18,931 nucleotides of DNA from Rickettsiales bacterium. GTDB taxonomy: Bacteria; Pseudomonadota; Alphaproteobacteria; Rickettsiales; UBA8987. Below, piece after piece: positions 7,459-14,531 of this stretch. The stretch spans positions 1 through 18,931 of the forward strand of contig JANQHP010000136.1 of NCBI GenBank assembly GCA_028282625.1, given 5' to 3'. The number at the start of each line of letters is the position of its first letter. Position 1 is the stretch's first letter. Below the pieces are notes generated by a model. That model had not been told where the DNA came from and searched no databases. It saw nothing but the letters and a program-made list of their open reading frames with translations. Made by a program: the position numbers and the translations under genes.

Positions 7459-8307
7459 ATGCGTGTTCTTGCTGCCATACTATGCTGCACCTTGCTTGCG
7501 TCGTGTATGGTGGCACACACGCCCATGGTACGCTTTGAACATGCGCGCGACATTGCCACGGCGCACGGGCTGGCCCCTATCTCTTTTCCCAGCAGCTATT
7601 TTGCGCTGGCAGGCTTTTACAAACACACCAAGGAAGAGGATTTTCCTGTCATTTATATTGAAGGCGATGGCTTTGCCTGGATCGATCGTAACACCCCCTC
7701 TCCCAACCCCACACCCCGTTTTCCTGTGGCGTTAAAGCTGGCGGCCGTTGATACATCGGATGCCGTGTTTTACCTTGCAAGGCCCTGCCAATATGTCACT
7801 TTTGGTACCGAATCCCTATGCGCCCAGCGCTATTGGACCAGCCACCGTTTTGCACCAGAAATTCTCACCTCCTACCACAATATCCTTGATACCATCAAAA
7901 CAGCCTATGACGCGAAAGGTTTCCATCTGGTCGGCTTTTCCGGAGGGGGTGCCATCGCCACCTTGCTTTCGCAAGCGCGCGAGGATGTGGTGAGCCTACG
8001 CACCGTGGCGGGCAACCTGGATCATGTTGCACTGCACAATCATCACAAGGTCAATCAGCTTCACCCGGCCTCTGCGAACCCTTACGACCAAGCAGGAGCG
8101 CTGGTAGATATGCCGCAAATCCACTATTCCGGTGGGAAAGATCGCGTCATTCCAAGCTGGATCTCCTACCGTTTTGCACGCAAATTCGCCGCCTCTCATT
8201 GTATTAAAACCCACATTGTACCCGGTGCCACGCACACAGGCGATGCCTGGCAGGAGGCGTGGAAAAGCCTGCATCACACCCGGCCTGAGTGCGGCGCGCA
8301 GCCTTAA
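7459..8307 (+). CDS. Alpha/beta-hydrolase lipoprotein
   Basis: A 282-residue protein with a lipoprotein signal peptide whose lipobox LLAS precedes Cys16, so it should be lipidated and attached to a cell-envelope membrane. The remainder has an alpha/beta-hydrolase layout: a strand followed by E-G-D-G near the expected oxyanion-hole region, the nucleophile elbow G-F-S-G-G-G (Ser161), the acid in GGKDRVIP (Asp228) and the histidine in GATHTGD (His259). Order and spacing of Ser, Asp and His fit the family, so an active serine hydrolase (esterase, lipase or amidase type) is likely; the substrate is not evident. Four further cysteines in the mature part (for example PCQY, SLCAQ, HCIK and PECG) could form disulphides. 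It starts 5 bases after the methyltransferase stop and ends 7 bases before the next ATG, so the three genes are probably co-transcribed. Confidence 0.8.
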   Translation: MRVLAAILCCTLLASCMVAHTPMVRFEHARDIATAHGLAPISFPSSYFALAGFYKHTKEEDFPVIYIEGDGFAWIDRNTPSPNPTPRFPVALKLAAVDTSDAVFYLARPCQYVTFGTESLCAQRYWTSHRFAPEILTSYHNILDTIKTAYDAKGFHLVGFSGGGAIATLLSQAREDVVSLRTVAGNLDHVALHNHHKVNQLHPASANPYDQAGALVDMPQIHYSGGKDRVIPSWISYRFARKFAASHCIKTHIVPGATHTGDAWQEAWKSLHHTRPECGAQP

Positions 8308-8314
8308 ATCGATC

Positions 8315-9751
8315 ATGCTCTTTCCCGTTATTTTGTCCGGTGGAAGCGGTATGCGCCTGTGGCCTATGTCACGTCAAAACTATCCCAAACAGTTTCTTTC
8401 ACTGGAAGCGGACACGCGAAGCCTGTTCCAACAGACGCTGCAGCGGCTGGAAGGGCTTGCGGCAGAGGATCCGCTGATTGTGACCCATGAGCGGCTGCAA
8501 TTTCATGTGATCGATCAACTTAAAGCGATGGGATATCAGGACCCCACCATTCTTTTGGAGCCAGAAAGTAAGAACACGGCAGCTTCCTGCCTTTTGGCCG
8601 CTTTTGCTGCGCTGCAGCATCACCCGGATGCCTGTCTGTTAATTCTGCCTTCGGACCATCTTTTGCACGATACCCGCGCGCTGCAGCAAGCCATCCGCAC
8701 GGCCTACAGCCTTGCCCAAAAAAAGGGCATGGTCACGTTTGGGGTGGAACCAACCTATCCTGCCACGGGCTTTGGCTATATCCGTGTTGAAAAAGAAGCA
8801 CTCCGGCAACACAAGCCTGCCTATCCGGTGGTCCAATTCACGGAAAAACCGGACCAGGCTACTGCCAAAAATTTCCTAAAACAAGGAGGGCATTATTGGA
8901 ATTCCGGCATGTTCCTTTTTCACGGCCAGACCCTGCTTGAGGTGGCAAAAACCCACTGCCCGGAGGTGTTGCACTATACCAAAGCCGCGTGGGAAGGTGC
9001 GAAAAAAGAGGGCAATCTGCTGTGGCCGCAGAAAGAAGCCTTTGCACGCTGTCCTCATATTTCGATCGACTACGCCATCATGGAGAAGGTGCAAGAGGCC
9101 CACCTCATCCCGCTTCGCTCGACGTGGCAGGATGTTGGGAACTGGGAAAGGCTGTGGCAAACCATGGAGCAAGATGCAAACGGCAATCACTTGCAGGGGG
9201 ATGTGTATACGCAGGATGTTTCCGGCAGCATTGCCAGGTCTGATGATGGGTTGCTGGCACTGCTTGGGGTCCAGGATATCGTTGCCATTCAAACCAGAGA
9301 TGCGACTTTGATTGCGCCCAAGCACCGCGCCGAAGAGGTCAAAGATTTGGTGGCCTCGTTGCAAGAAAACGGGAGGAAAGAGTGTCAGGATCACAGCAAA
9401 ACCTATCGCCCTTGGGGGAGTTACGAAAACCTGGTGCAGGCTCAAGGCTTTAAGGTCAAGCGGATTATTGTCGACCCAGGCCAGCGCCTCTCCTTGCAGA
9501 TGCATCGCCACCGCGCTGAGCATTGGGTGGTGGTCAAGGGTAGGGCCAACATCACGCGCGGCGAGGAAATGTTTGAACTCACCGAGGACGCCTCGACCTA
9601 TATTCCTGCTGGGACCAAACACCGGCTTGAAAACCCAGGTGCCACGCCGCTGGAGATCATCGAAGTCCAATCTGGCCGCTACCTGGAAGAAGATGACATC
9701 GTACGATTGGACGACGCGTATGGACGAAAAACGCTCGACTTAGACACATAA
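8315..9751 (+). CDS. manC: Mannose-1-P guanylyltransferase / mannose-6-P isomerase
   Basis: A bifunctional enzyme of 478 residues, the usual ManC/AlgA length. It makes GDP-mannose for surface polysaccharide or lipopolysaccharide. The N-terminal nucleotidyltransferase domain (about 1-285) has the signature LSGGSGMRLWPMSR near residue 7 followed by YPKQFL, then FTEKPD, HYWNSGMFLF, SIDYAIMEK and DVGNWERLW. The C-terminal type II phosphomannose isomerase cupin (about 340-478) starts at R-P-W-G-S-Y (365 on) and has the metal-binding QMHRHRAEHW (395-404) and PAGTKHRLENPG. The usual GSGTRLWP carries Met in place of Thr. The frame is open further upstream into the lipoprotein gene, but homology and length place the start at ATG 8315. 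It is the last gene of the cluster and converges on dnaE, 25 bases away; a hairpin GGCTAT/ATAGCC (9771-9789) lies at the junction. Confidence 0.95.
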   Translation: MLFPVILSGGSGMRLWPMSRQNYPKQFLSLEADTRSLFQQTLQRLEGLAAEDPLIVTHERLQFHVIDQLKAMGYQDPTILLEPESKNTAASCLLAAFAALQHHPDACLLILPSDHLLHDTRALQQAIRTAYSLAQKKGMVTFGVEPTYPATGFGYIRVEKEALRQHKPAYPVVQFTEKPDQATAKNFLKQGGHYWNSGMFLFHGQTLLEVAKTHCPEVLHYTKAAWEGAKKEGNLLWPQKEAFARCPHISIDYAIMEKVQEAHLIPLRSTWQDVGNWERLWQTMEQDANGNHLQGDVYTQDVSGSIARSDDGLLALLGVQDIVAIQTRDATLIAPKHRAEEVKDLVASLQENGRKECQDHSKTYRPWGSYENLVQAQGFKVKRIIVDPGQRLSLQMHRHRAEHWVVVKGRANITRGEEMFELTEDASTYIPAGTKHRLENPGATPLEIIEVQSGRYLEEDDIVRLDDAYGRKTLDLDT

Positions 9752-9776
9752 GGCCCACGCCACATTGCTAGGCTAT

Positions 9777-12700
9777 TTATGCGATAGCCGCCAATCGGTA
9801 ACGACCCGGCACCTCCAGCACTACACGCCCCTGTTTTGCGATATGTACCTGCAGTTGCACCGCAAGCGTACCACGTTCTGCCTGCGCAAGGGTAGCCTGA
9901 AGCGTGGCCAACGCTTTGAGATAGTCCGGGCTGCCATCTGCCTCCAACGTGACCTTATATACAGGCGATTGGGTGGCAAGCCAGTCGTCTAGCAGCTGTA
10001 TTTTTTCTGCCACCAGGCGAATGCCGCCCTCATCCCGCCGCACCTCGGTTTGCACATGCAGCGGCTGCCTGGTTTCCAGCAGCGGGCGGATCTCTTGCAG
10101 CAAATTTTCTTCAAACAACCCGATCTCCAGCGTGCCGGTCGGGTCACTCAAATACAAATACCCAAAGCGACGATGGCCCGCCGAACGGTAATTCACCTTA
10201 TGTGCCATGCCGGCCACTTGCGCCGCGCCGCTACCTTTCACAGAACTTTTTTCCAAATCCTGTATCATTCGAATACCCGTGCTGCCAAGTTCGAGCCTGT
10301 AGGCATCCAGCGGATGACGATTGAGGTAAAACCCGATCGCTTCCCACTCATGCTGCAGTGCCTCTTTCAGTGGCCAAGGCTCCAACGGTGGTAAAGGAAG
10401 TGGCGGTGCCACGCTACTGCCATCCTCGGCACTAAAGAGGCTCGTTTGCTTGGAAGCCCGCTCCTCATCTGCGGATTGCGCGTATCGCGCGATGGTCTGC
10501 GCCCCCTCAAACACCTGCCGACGCACATGCCCAAAACCATCCAGCGCGCCTGCCTTGGCCAGCCCCTCCATCTGGCGCTTGTTGATGCTTTTCGCACCCA
10601 CGCGCCACGCCATATCCGCGAGCGAAGCAAACGCACCTTCCTGCTCGCGCTCTTGCACCAAGGCTTCCATGGCAGTCAATCCCACCCCTTTAAGCGCCCC
10701 AAGCGCGTAACGGATCGCTTTTTGATGCGGTGTGTTGTGCGCCTCTTGCTGCTCTTTGCTCATATCCTCCACCGCAAAATGCGCGCGGCTATGCTGCACA
10801 TCGGGCGGCAACATCACAATCTGTTGCCGGCTGGCCTCATCCTTAAACACCTGCAGTTTATCGGTATCGCCAATATCCAGATTCATACACGCCGTTAAAA
10901 ACGCGACCGGATGATTGGCCTTCAGCCACGCCGTTTGGTAGCCGATCAAGGCGTAGGCGGCGGCGTGCGACTTGTTAAAGCCATAACCCGCGAATTTCGC
11001 CACCAGGTCAAAAATACTGCTTGCCTGCGCCTTGCCTACGCCATGTTGCACCGCACCTTCCACAAATTGTGCCCGCTGCGCGTCCATCTCCGCCTTGATC
11101 TTTTTGCCCATGGCGCGCCGCAGTAAATCCGCGCCGCCCAGGCTGTAGCCTGAAAGCACCTGCGCAATCTGCATCACCTGCTCCTGGTAAATCATGACGC
11201 CGTAGGTTTCTTTTAAGATCGGCTCGAGTTTCGGATGCAAATAATCGGGCTTTTCCTTGCCATGCTTGCGCGCAATGTAGGTCGGAATATTTTCCATCGG
11301 CCCCGGGCGATAGAGCGAAATCAGCGCGATCAAATCATCGATCGAGTCTGGCCGCATCTTGCGCAGCGCGTCCCGCATGCCGGCGGATTCCATCTGGAAC
11401 ACACCGACCGACTCGCCGCGGGTCAGCATGGCGTAGGTTGCCGGGTCATCCAGTGGAATCTGCGCAATGTCGATCTCCTGCCCGCTGGCGCGAATCAATT
11501 GGCAGGCCTTATCAATAATCGTCAGCGTTTTAAGCCCCAAAAAGTCAAACTTCACCAGCCCCGCCATTTCCGAATATTTCATCGAATATTGCGTGGTCGG
11601 AATGGCGGAGCGATGGTCGGTATAAAGCGGGATATGCTCCATCAGCGGGTCGCGCCCAATCACCACACCGGCGGCGTGCGTCGACGCATGGCGATACAGC
11701 CCCTCCAGCTTCAAGCCAATATCGAGGAGCTGCGCGATCTGCTCATCCTCCTTGCCCGCGCGCTTGAGCTCCGGGTCCAGATCAATCGCCTCCTGCAGCG
11801 TAATCGGGTTCGCCGGATTAAACGGGATCAGCTTACAAATCCCATCCACCTGATTATACGACATCTGCAACACGCGCCCCACATCGCGGAGCACCGCACG
11901 TGCCTGCAATTTCCCAAAGGTGATGATTTGGGCCACGCGGTCCTTGCCATATTTTTCCTGCACGTAAGCAATCACCTCATCGCGGCGCTCCTGGCAAAAA
12001 TCGATATCAAAATCCGGCATGGAAACCCGCTCCGGATTCAAAAACCGCTCAAACAGCAAGCCAAAACGCCGTGGGTCCAAATCGGTAATCTGAAGTACCC
12101 AGGCTACCACCGAGCCAGCACCCGATCCACGACCAGGGCCGACTGGAATATGTTGGCGTTTGCTCCAGCGGATAAAGTCCGAGACAATCAAAAAATAGCC
12201 CGGAAAATCCATCTGGGTAATGACCCCAAGCTCATAGTCCAACTGCGCGCGGTAGGGCTTGGCCAGCTCTTCTTTCTCTGCCTCACTCAGTGCTTTGCCA
12301 AGCACCCGCTCCTGCTCAGGAAACACTTGCTGCTTAAGCCGAAGGGTGAGGCCTTCCAGCGCTTCCTGCTTTAAAATATCGGCCTCGCTCTGTTCGCTCT
12401 CCTGGTAACAACGTGGCAGCATCGGCGCGTGGCTTTCGGGCATAAAGGCACAGCGCTGCGCAATCACCGCGGTATTCTCCACCGCCTCCGGCACATCGGC
12501 AAAGAGTGCGCGCAGCTGCCGATCGGGTTTAAAAAAATGCTCCTTGGTATAACGCGGCCGCTCTTCCTCCGAAACATACCGCCCGCTGGCAATACAAATC
12601 AGCGCGTCATGCGCCATATGCATGTCACGGGTGGCAAACATCGCGCTGTTGGTCGCGACCAGCGGAATCTCTTCTTTCATCGCCAGCGCCATCAGCGCCT

Positions 12701-13268
12701 CCTCCACCGCGCGTTCCTCTTCCAGCCCGTGGCGCTCCAGCTCGATATAAAGCCGTTCGTGAAACAGGGTCTTTAACGTGGCCACGAGCTTGCCCGCCCG
12801 CACTTGCCGCTTGTGCGCACAATGCTGCGCGAGCAAGCCCTTCGCACCACCGGTGAGGGCAATCAGTCCCTCGGTGTGTCCTTTAAGCTCCTCCAGATGC
12901 CGCGTGGGGTGATGCGGATCATCGCCTTCTAAAAACGCCTCGCTTGAGAGCTTGAGCAAATTGGAGAACCCGGTTTCATTTTGCGCCAGCAGCACCAACG
13001 GTCCTTCGGTCTCGCCGTCACCGACCATCAGCGTGATGCCCATGATCGGTTGGATACCCTCCTTGGCGGCGGCCAAGGCAAATTCCAGCGCGCCAAAAAG
13101 ATTCCCGCTATCGGTCAGCGCGACGGCAGGCATCTGGTTTTGCTTCGCAAGCGCAATCAGCTCTTCCATACGCAACGCGCCCTGCAACAGGGAATAGGCG
13201 CTATGCGTGCGCAAATGAATGAAAGGAGTAGGCAACAAACACTCTTTCTTACAACATAACTTCACCAT
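9777..13268 (-). CDS. dnaE: DNA polymerase III alpha subunit
   Basis: The replicative polymerase catalytic subunit, 1163 codons from ATG 13268, close to E. coli DnaE in length. Order of domains: PHP domain starting at FIHLRTHSAYSLLQG; the polymerase core with GPGRGSGAGSVVAW, catalytic aspartates in PDFDIDF (Asp421 and Asp423) and the third in VKFDFLGL (Asp575); fingers with SLYRPGPMENIP and YQEQVMQIAQ; helix-hairpin-helix region; and a C-terminal OB fold (FGYLYLSDPTGTLEIGLFEE). All key residues are present. The start is uncertain: ATG 13268 lies one base after the CCA end of the tRNA-Ile2 gene and adds a Cys/Lys-rich tail (MVKLCCKKEC) not typical of the family. In-frame TTG codons at 13238 and 13235, behind AAGAAAGAG (13250-13242), would give the canonical beginning PTPFIHLR. 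It is probably transcribed with the tRNA. Confidence 0.97.
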   Translation of the reverse strand: MVKLCCKKECLLPTPFIHLRTHSAYSLLQGALRMEELIALAKQNQMPAVALTDSGNLFGALEFALAAAKEGIQPIMGITLMVGDGETEGPLVLLAQNETGFSNLLKLSSEAFLEGDDPHHPTRHLEELKGHTEGLIALTGGAKGLLAQHCAHKRQVRAGKLVATLKTLFHERLYIELERHGLEEERAVEEALMALAMKEEIPLVATNSAMFATRDMHMAHDALICIASGRYVSEEERPRYTKEHFFKPDRQLRALFADVPEAVENTAVIAQRCAFMPESHAPMLPRCYQESEQSEADILKQEALEGLTLRLKQQVFPEQERVLGKALSEAEKEELAKPYRAQLDYELGVITQMDFPGYFLIVSDFIRWSKRQHIPVGPGRGSGAGSVVAWVLQITDLDPRRFGLLFERFLNPERVSMPDFDIDFCQERRDEVIAYVQEKYGKDRVAQIITFGKLQARAVLRDVGRVLQMSYNQVDGICKLIPFNPANPITLQEAIDLDPELKRAGKEDEQIAQLLDIGLKLEGLYRHASTHAAGVVIGRDPLMEHIPLYTDHRSAIPTTQYSMKYSEMAGLVKFDFLGLKTLTIIDKACQLIRASGQEIDIAQIPLDDPATYAMLTRGESVGVFQMESAGMRDALRKMRPDSIDDLIALISLYRPGPMENIPTYIARKHGKEKPDYLHPKLEPILKETYGVMIYQEQVMQIAQVLSGYSLGGADLLRRAMGKKIKAEMDAQRAQFVEGAVQHGVGKAQASSIFDLVAKFAGYGFNKSHAAAYALIGYQTAWLKANHPVAFLTACMNLDIGDTDKLQVFKDEASRQQIVMLPPDVQHSRAHFAVEDMSKEQQEAHNTPHQKAIRYALGALKGVGLTAMEALVQEREQEGAFASLADMAWRVGAKSINKRQMEGLAKAGALDGFGHVRRQVFEGAQTIARYAQSADEERASKQTSLFSAEDGSSVAPPLPLPPLEPWPLKEALQHEWEAIGFYLNRHPLDAYRLELGSTGIRMIQDLEKSSVKGSGAAQVAGMAHKVNYRSAGHRRFGYLYLSDPTGTLEIGLFEENLLQEIRPLLETRQPLHVQTEVRRDEGGIRLVAEKIQLLDDWLATQSPVYKVTLEADGSPDYLKALATLQATLAQAERGTLAVQLQVHIAKQGRVVLEVPGRYRLAAIA

Positions 13269-13269
13269 G

Positions 13270-13345
13270 TGGTAGGGGAGGAGGGACTTGAACCCCCGAC
13301 CAAGGCGTTATGAGCGCCCTGCTCTAACCACTGAGCTACTCCCCC
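13270..13345 (-). tRNA. tRNA-Ile2 (anticodon CAT)
   Basis: A 76-base cloverleaf on the minus strand: acceptor GGGGGAG/CTCCCCT, D arm GCTC-AGTGGTTA-GAGC, anticodon arm GGGCG-CTCATAA-CGCCT, 5-base variable loop, T arm GGGGG-TTCAAGT-CCCTC, discriminator A and encoded CCA. The anticodon CAT lies at 13310-13312. The initiator tRNA is excluded: the D stem has C11:G24 and the anticodon stem lacks the three G:C pairs. The body, in particular AGTGGTTAGAGCAG and TTGGTCG before the T arm, resembles E. coli ileX, so I call it the Ile2 species read with lysidine at C34; elongator tRNA-Met is the alternative. The first acceptor pair is G1:U72, an unusual wobble. Confidence 0.92.
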
Positions 13346-13357
13346 ATCGCACGATGC

Positions 13358-13379
13358 TTCTGCCAAAAAGCGGGCAGAA
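13358..13379 (-). other. Hairpin at the 5' end of the tRNA-dnaE transcript
   Basis: Perfect 7-bp inverted repeat TTCTGCC (13358-13364) / GGCAGAA (13373-13379) with an 8-base loop, between the proposed promoter and the tRNA. With the -10 box at 13385-13390, transcription should begin near 13378, so the primary transcript would open directly with this stem. No T-tract follows in the direction of the tRNA, so it is not a terminator. Confidence 0.5.
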
Positions 13380-13384
13380 CCTTG

Positions 13385-13414
13385 CTTATACGCCATCACG
13401 TCCCATCCTTTCAA
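13385..13414 (-). promoter_or_regulatory. Promoter of tRNA-Ile2 (and probably dnaE)
   Basis: On the minus strand TTGAAA (13414-13409) and TATAAG (13390-13385) are separated by 18 bases, a good sigma-70-type pair, about 40 bases before the tRNA 5' end. No other promoter can fit between the tRNA and dnaE. Confidence 0.55.
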
Positions 13415-13588
13415 TTCTTTTCCTGTTCTTTTATGGTGCGTGAAGCAGCGCTTGCGGTGAAAGTTTTCTTCGGGCGTTACTTTCATGGCACATGAGGGCA
13501 CACAAAAAAGAGACAAAAAATCGCACGCATTAAGAGATCATTAATCTCTCTTTGATAGAATAAGAAGGTTTGCTTGTTTGTGGTTGGG
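13415..13588. other. Divergent intergenic region, no gene seen
   Basis: Gene-free stretch between the tRNA promoter (leftward) and the promoter of the secreted-protein gene (rightward). It contains poly-A tracts (13503-13520) and an inverted repeat AGAGAT/ATCTCT (13533-13538 and 13544-13549, 5-base loop) followed by CTTTGATAG, which could be an operator or a weak terminator. The minus-strand frame running through here includes the tRNA and is not a gene. Confidence 0.4.
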
Positions 13589-13617
13589 TTGACGTGGTTT
13601 TTTTAAAGGGCTTATCT
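13589..13617 (+). promoter_or_regulatory. Promoter of the secreted-protein gene
   Basis: TTGACG (13589-13594) and TTATCT (13612-13617) are spaced by exactly 17 bases with a T-rich spacer. Transcription would start near 13624, giving a leader of about 170 bases before ATG 13793. Confidence 0.55.
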
Positions 13618-13623
13618 CTTTAA

Positions 13624-13792
13624 AAAATGGCGTGAATCAAACCGCGAACGTACCGGGGCCTCAAGCCTCGCCATTTCCACCGCGTCTCTGCCTCCGGGCT
13701 TGGGATGCGTTCAACTGTATCAGCCAAGCTGGTGCATCCACTATCGGGCAGCGCGAGCTGTTCGTCTATTCCGGAACGAGAAGGAGGAAATC
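13624..13792 (+). promoter_or_regulatory. Long structured 5' leader
   Basis: About 169 G+C-rich bases between the proposed transcription start and ATG 13793, with no convincing ORF of its own. They can fold: GGATGC (13703-13708) pairs with GCATCC (13734-13739), enclosing CAGC-CAA-GCTG (13721-13731); upstream, GGGGCCTC and GAGGC-type complements are possible. I do not recognise a known riboswitch, SRP RNA or 6S RNA. It may be a regulatory leader or simply an untranslated region; a separate small RNA is possible. Confidence 0.35.
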
Positions 13793-14410
13793 ATGCTCTT
13801 TCGTTCCATTGTGTTACTGTTTTTGGTGCTCTTTGGGTTTCAGGCCTTGGCCGATGAACGCCTCACGGTCGAGAATGATTTCTTGATCGAAGATGGCGAC
13901 TATGTCGTCGAGGCTCTCAACGTGGAAGACGACCCGGAAAACCCCGGCCAGCTGATGCTGGTGCCCGTTCCTTGCAAAGACCTGGAGGGCGGGGGGTTGG
14001 AATGTGGCTATCACATTCCCGATTCGGAGGTCAAATTCTCTATCTCTATGCTGACCTATAAGCATAAAGAATTCCCTCACCTGCAAGTCTGGAAATGGAG
14101 GGAAGTCGGAGAAGGTGAGCATATCGTCACGTTGTTTGGTATGCCAAAAAAAGTCGGAGATTTGATTTTCGATGATCTGGAGCGCAGCAGTGAGTTGCTT
14201 TCAGACGGTTCTTTTGGCATCGAAGAAAGCAAGGCCATCTTGCAGCGTAACGGTATCGGGACTGGCTGGATTGTTATCTTTACGATGATCGAAAGGTCAA
14301 AGAAAAAGATGCGGTCTGGACTCGCCCGCGACCGGCAGAATACAAAAGCCTTTGTTATTCTGCCCGATACACCAGAAAACAGAGCACGGCTGTTCTACTC
14401 TGTGGAATAG
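13793..14410 (+). CDS. Secreted hypothetical protein
   Basis: A 205-residue protein with a clear Sec signal peptide (MLFRSIVLL then a Phe/Leu-rich core, ending QALA before Asp21) and an acidic mature part. Cys61 and Cys71 flank a Gly-rich turn (KDLEGGGLE) and could form a disulphide in the periplasm. Two further hydrophobic strands (ISMLTYK; GWIVIFTMIE) are too short or polar to be membrane helices, and a basic segment (ERSKKKMRSGLARDR) precedes a strand-rich C-terminus. I recognise no family. The start is certain: AAGGAGG (13781-13787) precedes ATG 13793, although the frame is open to 13700. It appears to be a single-gene transcript with its own promoter, long leader and terminator. Confidence 0.85.
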   Translation: MLFRSIVLLFLVLFGFQALADERLTVENDFLIEDGDYVVEALNVEDDPENPGQLMLVPVPCKDLEGGGLECGYHIPDSEVKFSISMLTYKHKEFPHLQVWKWREVGEGEHIVTLFGMPKKVGDLIFDDLERSSELLSDGSFGIEESKAILQRNGIGTGWIVIFTMIERSKKKMRSGLARDRQNTKAFVILPDTPENRARLFYSVE

Positions 14411-14414
14411 CCGA

Positions 14415-14469
14415 CGGGAGGGCGCGCATCTGCTTCGGCAGTGCGTGGCCTCCCGCCACCTCATTTTTT
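14415..14469 (+). terminator. Long UUCG-capped hairpin terminator
   Basis: CGGGAGG (14415-14421) pairs with CCTCCCG (14449-14455); inside, CGCGCA pairs with TGCGTG (one wobble), and the top is CTGC-TTCG-GCAG, a UUCG tetraloop. One G:G mismatch and one bulged T interrupt the stem. Six T residues follow at 14464-14469, eight bases after the stem, somewhat farther than in a textbook terminator. Confidence 0.75.
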
Positions 14470-14478
14470 GATAGCGGC

Positions 14479-14506
14479 TTGGAAAAACAGGCCCTTATGA
14501 TAAAAT
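14479..14506 (+). promoter_or_regulatory. Possible promoter of the 988-residue protein gene
   Basis: TTGGAA (14479-14484) and TAAAAT (14501-14506) with 16-base spacing lie between the preceding terminator and ATG 14532; the leader would be about 20 bases and include the ribosome binding site AAGGAAA (14518-14524). Confidence 0.4.
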
Positions 14507-14531
14507 GAGATCACCACAAGGAAACGCATAG

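Noticed and set aside
8132..8314. Upstream extension of the manC frame
   Set aside because: The frame is open into the lipoprotein gene, but the extra 61 residues have no family counterpart, and ATG 8315 gives the canonical N-terminus and length.
11235..12374. 379-codon plus-strand frame opposite dnaE
   Set aside because: It lies wholly inside the polymerase core region of dnaE, has no ribosome binding site, and its His/Arg/Gln-rich composition is typical of an antisense shadow.
13262..13516. 84-codon minus-strand frame across the tRNA
   Set aside because: Its end (GGSSPSSPTTW) is the usual translation of a tRNA gene; it is not a protein gene.
13624..13792. SRP RNA, 6S RNA or a known riboswitch in the leader
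   Set aside because: The short CAGCCAAG segment recalls the SRP RNA tip, but the flanking conserved bases are missing; no consensus of a known riboswitch was recognised.
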